In this document: positions 59,958 through 64,000 of the stretch, piece after piece
Layout of the letters: every line of letters starts with the position of its first letter
Position numbering within the stretch: position 1 is the stretch's first letter
DNA from: Melaminivora jejuensis
GTDB lineage: Bacteria > Pseudomonadota > Gammaproteobacteria > Burkholderiales > Burkholderiaceae_C
DNA: 64,000 bases
Assembly (NCBI RefSeq): GCF_017811175.1
Contig: NZ_JACWIJ010000002.1
Location: 310,001-374,000, forward strand
Reading direction: 5' to 3'
Translations under genes and position numbers: made by a program
Notes under the pieces: model-generated
Database searches by the model: none
Seen by the model: the letters and a program-made list of their open reading frames with translations, nothing else
What the model was told of the DNA's origin: nothing

Positions 59958-62321
59958 GTGGAGCGCAACAACACGCCGGCAGACCGGCGCCATCGAGGCC
60001 CGGATGCGGCGCCTGTCCACGGGCTTGGCACAACCCTGGCGCGCCTGGCGCTGGCCGCGCTGCCGGGCCTGCTGGCCCTGCCGGCGCTGGCCCTGCCGAC
60101 GTTTGCCGAAGTGCGCGCCGCGCATCAGCCCTCGGATGTGCTGCTGCACTCGCGCGAAGGCCAGGTGCTGGGCCGCGTGCGCCTGGACAGCACTGTGCGC
60201 CGGGGCCAGTGGCTGCAGTTGGGCGATGTCTCGCCGGCGCTGCGCGTGGCCCTGGTGCTGGGCGAGGATCGGCGCTTTCATGAGCACAGCGGCGTGGACT
60301 GGGCGGCCGTATCCGCCGCTGCCTGGGGCAATCTGTGGAACACGCGCACGCGCGGCGCCAGCACCATCACCATGCAGCTGGCCGGGCTGCTCGATGGCGA
60401 CTGGCGCGCCGGCCCGGGCGGACGCAGCGTGGTGCAAAAGGCCGGCCAGGCCGTGGCCGCGCAGGTGCTGGATCGGCGCTGGCGCAAGGATCAGATCCTG
60501 GAGGCCTACCTGAACCTGGTGCCGTTTCGCGGCGAGCTGGTCGGCATCGACGCACTGTCGCGCACGCTGTTCGCCAAGGCCGCGCACGGTCTGGATGCGC
60601 GCGAGGCGGCCATTGCCGCCGCCCTGGTGCGTGCGCCCAACGCCGGCGCGGCGCTGGTGGCGCGGCGTGCCTGCGCGGTGCTGGGCGAGATGCAGCGCGC
60701 CAGCGCACCGGCGCAGGCCGGGGCCGCAGCCAGGGCCGGCGCCGTCCCCGGGGCTGCGGCCCTGATCGTCCCCGCCGCGCCCGACTGCGGCGCGCTGGAG
60801 CTGCTGACCGAAGCCGCCCTGCAGCGCCGTGCCTGGAGCGCCAGCGAGGGCGTGGCGCCGCACTTCGCCCGCCAGTGGCTGCGCGCGGCGGGCGCGGACG
60901 CGGTGCGCGGCGGCGAGCGCCTGCCCCTGAGCGCGCCGCTGCAGCGCCACGCCACCGAGCTGCTGGCCCGGCACCTGCGCGAGCTGGCCGGGCGCAACGC
61001 GCGCGACGGCGCGCTGGTCGTGCTGGACAACGCCAGCGGCGAGGTGCTGGCCTGGGTCGGCTCCTCCGGCGCCCTGAGCGCTGCGCCCGAGGTGGACGCC
61101 GTGCTGGCGCTGCGCCAGCCGGGCTCGGCGCTCAAGCCCTTCCTGTACGCGCAGGCCATCGCCCAGCGGCGGCTGACGGCGGCCTCGCTGGTGGAGGATT
61201 CGAGCGCCCACATCCCCACGGCCTCGGGCCTGTACATCCCGCAGAACTATGACCGGCGCTTCAAGGGCCTGGTGTCGGTGCGCACGGCGCTGGCCGCGTC
61301 GCTCAACGTGCCGGCGGTGCGCACCCTGGTCATGGTCACGCCCGATGCTTTTTTTGGGCAGCTGCGCGCGCTGGGCCTGCCGCTGCGCGAGTCGGGCGGC
61401 TACTACGGCTACAGCCTGGCGCTGGGCGCCAGCGAGGTAAGCCTGCTGCACCTGGCCAACGCCTACCGCGCGCTGGCCAATGGCGGGCAGTTCACACCGG
61501 CGCGCCTGCGCCTGGCGGCAGCGGGCGGGCCACAGCCGGCGCCGGTGGCGGCGCTCGATGCCGGCGCAGCCTTCATCGTCGGCGACATCCTGGCCGATGC
61601 ACAGGCGCGCGTGCCCACCTTCGGGCCGGACAGCGTGCTGAACACGCGCTTTTGGAGCGCGGTCAAGACCGGCACCAGCAAGGACATGCGCGACAACTGG
61701 GCCGTGGGCTGGTCGGCGCGCTACACGGTGGCGGTGTGGGTGGGCAATGCCAGCGGCGCGCCCATGCACGATGTCAGCGGCACCAGCGGCGCGGCGCCCA
61801 TCTGGGCGGCGCTGATGCAGCACCTGCACCGCCGCACGCCCAGCCGCGTGCCGGCGCCGCCGCCGGGCGTGCTGCGCCAGGCCGTGCGCTTTGGCCCGGG
61901 CGAGGGCGGTCAGCCCATCGAGAGCGCCCGCCAGGAATGGTTTGTGCGCGGTACGCAGCAGGCCTTGTTTGCTTCTGAAAAAATAGCTGTCAGCGCTTAC
62001 CCAGCAAGGGTTTCAGGCCAAAAAGACCAAAAAAATTGGGCGGCTGCAGCGAGCCGGGCGCGCATTGCGGCCCCGGTGGCCGGCACGGTGCTGGCGCTCG
62101 ACCCGGACATCCCGCCAGCCCATCAGCGCCTGCAGTTGCGCGCCAGCGGTGCGGCGCCGGGGCAGGCGCTGGCCTGGCGCATCGGCGGCAAGCCGGTGGC
62201 ACGCGGCTCCGAGGGCGCCTGGCTGCCCTGGCCGGGGCGCCACCGCGTGCAATTGCTGGACGGGCGCGGGCAGGTGCTCGACGAGATCGGCATCGAGGTG
62301 CGCGGCGCCGGGGTGCGCTGA
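59958..62321 (+). CDS. pbpC: Penicillin-binding protein 1C
   Basis: A 787-residue bifunctional peptidoglycan synthase. An N-terminal membrane anchor (about 25-48) is followed by the GT51 glycosyltransferase (VLGEDRRFHEHSGVDWAA with catalytic Glu about 103, RGASTITMQLAGLLDG) and the transpeptidase (SxxK in GSALKPFLY about 390, SLN in AASLNVPAVRTL, KTGTSKDMRDNW). The C-terminal BiPBP_C domain begins APVAGTVLALDPDIPPAHQR. The start is GTG 59958 after AAAAGGA. The linker before the last domain (SEKIAVSAYPARVSGQK) is encoded by a dispersed repeat in frame. PbpC is non-essential in E. coli and often paired with an alpha-2-macroglobulin gene, which is not seen here. Confidence 0.94.
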   Translation: MERNNTPADRRHRGPDAAPVHGLGTTLARLALAALPGLLALPALALPTFAEVRAAHQPSDVLLHSREGQVLGRVRLDSTVRRGQWLQLGDVSPALRVALVLGEDRRFHEHSGVDWAAVSAAAWGNLWNTRTRGASTITMQLAGLLDGDWRAGPGGRSVVQKAGQAVAAQVLDRRWRKDQILEAYLNLVPFRGELVGIDALSRTLFAKAAHGLDAREAAIAAALVRAPNAGAALVARRACAVLGEMQRASAPAQAGAAARAGAVPGAAALIVPAAPDCGALELLTEAALQRRAWSASEGVAPHFARQWLRAAGADAVRGGERLPLSAPLQRHATELLARHLRELAGRNARDGALVVLDNASGEVLAWVGSSGALSAAPEVDAVLALRQPGSALKPFLYAQAIAQRRLTAASLVEDSSAHIPTASGLYIPQNYDRRFKGLVSVRTALAASLNVPAVRTLVMVTPDAFFGQLRALGLPLRESGGYYGYSLALGASEVSLLHLANAYRALANGGQFTPARLRLAAAGGPQPAPVAALDAGAAFIVGDILADAQARVPTFGPDSVLNTRFWSAVKTGTSKDMRDNWAVGWSARYTVAVWVGNASGAPMHDVSGTSGAAPIWAALMQHLHRRTPSRVPAPPPGVLRQAVRFGPGEGGQPIESARQEWFVRGTQQALFASEKIAVSAYPARVSGQKDQKNWAAAASRARIAAPVAGTVLALDPDIPPAHQRLQLRASGAAPGQALAWRIGGKPVARGSEGAWLPWPGRHRVQLLDGRGQVLDEIGIEVRGAGVR
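61974..62035 (+). repeat. Dispersed repeat, copy 11, in frame inside pbpC
   Basis: GAAAAAATAGCTGTCAGCGC, TTACCCAGCAAGGGTTTCAG and GCCAAAAAGACC. It encodes the linker between the transpeptidase and BiPBP_C domains. Confidence 0.82.
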
Positions 62322-62443
62322 AGGTCGCCTGCCGGTGGTGGAAGGATTTTCACGCGCGGCAAAAATCGCTCAAACCACACGCCGCTCGCCCGCACTACCA
62401 TGCGCGCCTTGCCCTTTTGGCCATCCACGCAGCTGCCATCGCC

Positions 62444-63619
62444 ATGCCCGATCTGTCCAGAATCACCACCATCGAAGACCTGCGCCAGGTCGCCCAGCGG
62501 CGCGTGCCGCGCATGTTCTACGACTATGCCGACTCGGGCTCGTGGACTGAGACCACCTACCGCGCCAACGAGCAGGATTTCACGCCCATCAAGCTGCGCC
62601 AGCGCGTGGCCGTGAACATGGAGGGGCGCAGCACGGCCTGCGCCATGGCCGGCCAGCCGACGCGGATGCCGGTGGCCATCGCCCCGGTGGGCCTGACCGG
62701 GATGCAGCACGCCGACGGCGAGATCCACGCCGCGCGCGCCGCCGAGAAGTTCGGCATCCCCTTCACCCTGTCCACCATGAGCATCTGCTCCATCGAAGAC
62801 ATCGCCACGCACACCAGCGCGCCGTTCTGGTTCCAGCTGTACATGATGCGCGACCGCGAATCTATGGCCCGCATGATCGGGCGCGCCCGGGCAGCCGGCT
62901 GCAGCGCCCTGGTGCTGACGCTGGACTTGCAGGTCATCGGCCAGCGCCACAAGGACATCAAGAACGGCCTGTCCGCGCCGCCCCGGCCGACGCTGGCCAA
63001 CATCGCCAACCTGATGACCAAGCCGCGCTGGTGCTTAGGGATGGCCGGCACGCAGCGGCGCACTTTCCGCAACCTGGTCGGGCATGTGAAGGGCGTGTCG
63101 GACATGAAGTCGCTGGCCGCCTGGACCAACGAGCAGTTCGACCCGCGTCTGTCCTGGGCGGATGTGGCCTGGGTCAAGGAGCAGTGGGGCGGCAAGCTGA
63201 TACTCAAGGGCATCATGGAAGTGGAGGATGCGCTGCTGGCCGTGCAGCACGGCGCCGACGCCATCGTGGTCAGCAACCACGGCGGGCGCCAGCTCGATGG
63301 CGCGCCTTCGTCGATTGCCGCGCTGCCGGCCATCGTGGCCGCCGTGGGCAGCCAGGTCGAAGTGTGGATGGACGGCGGCATCCGAAGCGGCCAGGATGTG
63401 CTCAAGGCCTGGGCGCTGGGCGCGCGCGGTACCCTGATCGGGCGTGCCATGGTCTATGGCCTGGGCGCATATGGCGAGGCCGGCGTGACCCGCGCGCTGG
63501 AGCTGATCCACAAGGAGCTGGATGTGACCATGGCTTTTTGTGGGCATGTGGACATCCGCAACGTCGATGGCCGCATCCTGGTGCCGGGCACTTATCCGCT
63601 GCCCGTGCCGCTGCCTTGA
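62444..63619 (+). CDS. lldD: FMN-dependent alpha-hydroxy-acid dehydrogenase (L-lactate dehydrogenase type)
   Basis: A 391-residue TIM-barrel flavoenzyme of the LldD/glycolate oxidase family. N-terminal VPRMFYDYADSGSWTETTYR, FMN-binding MPVAIAPVGLTGMQHADGEI, FQLYMMRDRE, the lysine in LILKGIMEVEDA, and the signature SNHGGRQLDGAPSSIAALPA with the catalytic histidine; the tail has MDGGIRSGQDVLKAWALGAR. It oxidises L-lactate or another 2-hydroxy acid and passes electrons to quinone. ATG 62444 starts the conserved MPDLSRITTIEDLRQVA. The symbol is by family; substrate is not certain. It lies 122 bp after pbpC. Confidence 0.88.
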   Translation: MPDLSRITTIEDLRQVAQRRVPRMFYDYADSGSWTETTYRANEQDFTPIKLRQRVAVNMEGRSTACAMAGQPTRMPVAIAPVGLTGMQHADGEIHAARAAEKFGIPFTLSTMSICSIEDIATHTSAPFWFQLYMMRDRESMARMIGRARAAGCSALVLTLDLQVIGQRHKDIKNGLSAPPRPTLANIANLMTKPRWCLGMAGTQRRTFRNLVGHVKGVSDMKSLAAWTNEQFDPRLSWADVAWVKEQWGGKLILKGIMEVEDALLAVQHGADAIVVSNHGGRQLDGAPSSIAALPAIVAAVGSQVEVWMDGGIRSGQDVLKAWALGARGTLIGRAMVYGLGAYGEAGVTRALELIHKELDVTMAFCGHVDIRNVDGRILVPGTYPLPVPLP

Positions 63620-63621
63620 TG

Positions 63622-63685
63622 CTTTTTATTTGATAGCTGGCAGCGCTTGCCTGGAGCGGGTTTCAGCGGTTTTTGATGTTTTTTA
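63622..63685 (+). repeat. Dispersed Comamonadaceae-type repeat, copy 12
   Basis: ATTTGATAGCTGGCAGCGCTTG-type core at 63629-63650, then CCTGGAGCGGGTTTCAGCGG. It fills most of the gap between lldD and the transporter gene. Confidence 0.75.
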
Positions 63686-63689
63686 TTTC

Positions 63690-64000
63690 TTGAGCGCCAC
63701 CTTTTCTTCCCTGCTGCCCGGCCTGTGGGTGCCGGTGGTGCTGTTCGCCGCTCTGGCGCAGACTGCGCGCAATGCGGCGCAGCGCTCGCTGACGGCTGAG
63801 GTCGGCACGCTGGCCGCCACCCTGGTGCGCTTTCTGTTCGGCCTGCCCTTTGCCGCTGCCTGGCTGATCGCGTTGTATGCGCTGCCGGGCGGGCAGCCGG
63901 CGCTGGCATTTTCCTGGGCCTGGGCGGGCTGGATTGCGCTGGGCGCCTTCTTCCAGGTCATGGCCACGGCGGCGCTGCTGCTGGCCATGCAGGAGCGCAA
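63690..64000 (+). CDS. DMT/EamA-type membrane transporter, N-terminal part
   Basis: The first 103 residues of a multispanning membrane protein that continues beyond the window. The frame reads MSATFSSLLPGLWVPVVLFA, LAQTARNAAQRSLTAEVGTL, AATLVRFLFGLPFAAAWLIA and GWIALGAFFQVMATAALLLA, giving three hydrophobic helices. The arrangement and the RNAAQRSLTAEVGTLAATLVRF segment suggest the drug/metabolite transporter superfamily. The most upstream start is TTG 63690, without a good ribosome-binding site because the dispersed repeat directly precedes it. The substrate is unknown. Confidence 0.65.
   Translation, partial: MSATFSSLLPGLWVPVVLFAALAQTARNAAQRSLTAEVGTLAATLVRFLFGLPFAAAWLIALYALPGGQPALAFSWAWAGWIALGAFFQVMATAALLLAMQER

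Overview
The window looks like chromosome from a Comamonadaceae-type betaproteobacterium (Acidovorax/Alicycliphilus/Melaminivora relatives). The grounds are very high GC, Burkholderiales gene orders (pstSCAB-phoU-phoB-phoR followed by ppx/sixA/ppk; 4.5S RNA next to dnaX-ybaB-recR; hemH-hslR), and about a dozen copies of a short repeat with core TAGCTGTCAGCGCTTG that I associate with this family. Species cannot be decided from the sequence alone. Most of the window is core chromosome, with two accessory patches and one specialised transport operon.

Layout. 1-8.6 kb: the end of an ScfR-like regulator, a YefM-YoeB toxin-antitoxin pair, hslR and hemH, a metY-hydrolase pair, a CBS protein, aroC and a MATE exporter. 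8.6-22 kb: phosphate block. The two-component system PhoR/PhoB, PhoU and the PstSCAB importer lie on the minus strand, followed by a fasciclin lipoprotein, a broken binding protein, ppx, a broken sixA and ppk. Both pstS and ppk have an 11-bp-period Pho box followed 10 bp later by a -10-like hexamer, so phosphate uptake and polyphosphate storage are probably one regulon. 22.3-24.5 kb: a PAS-PAS-GGDEF-EAL protein. 24.6-26.2 kb: a small decayed integrative element in the 3' end of tRNA-His, bounded by 92-bp direct repeats and holding an integrase remnant and a HigBA-like toxin-antitoxin pair. 26.2-41.6 kb: ppiD, an ArnT-like membrane protein, rpmE2, an HDOD protein, rho, trxA, addB-addA and a flavoprotein.

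41.7-48.2 kb: seven overlapping plus-strand genes: TonB-dependent receptor, DUF2478 protein, MolA-like binding protein, FecCD permease, ATPase, SAM methyltransferase and a Mop/TOBE molybdopterin-binding protein. A CGYTATTCA-N5-TGAATAACG palindrome, reminiscent of ModE sites, precedes the receptor. I read this as an energised outer-plus-inner-membrane uptake route for molybdate/tungstate or a complex of them; it is the best candidate for an undescribed system. 48.2-55.2 kb: a small secreted protein, 4.5S RNA, a broken PAS-GGDEF gene, dnaX, ybaB, recR and a hybrid histidine kinase. 55.3-59.8 kb: a minus-strand operon of a kinase-like protein, an 820-residue protein of unknown family and a CesT-type chaperone, resembling type III effectors without a secretion apparatus in view. 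59.9-64 kb: pbpC, a lactate-dehydrogenase-like FMN enzyme and the start of a DMT-type transporter.

Caution: seven genes carry single-base frameshifts, six of them a missing base in a C or G run, and one of these is in essential dnaX. Many of the 'pseudogenes' may therefore be sequencing or assembly errors.
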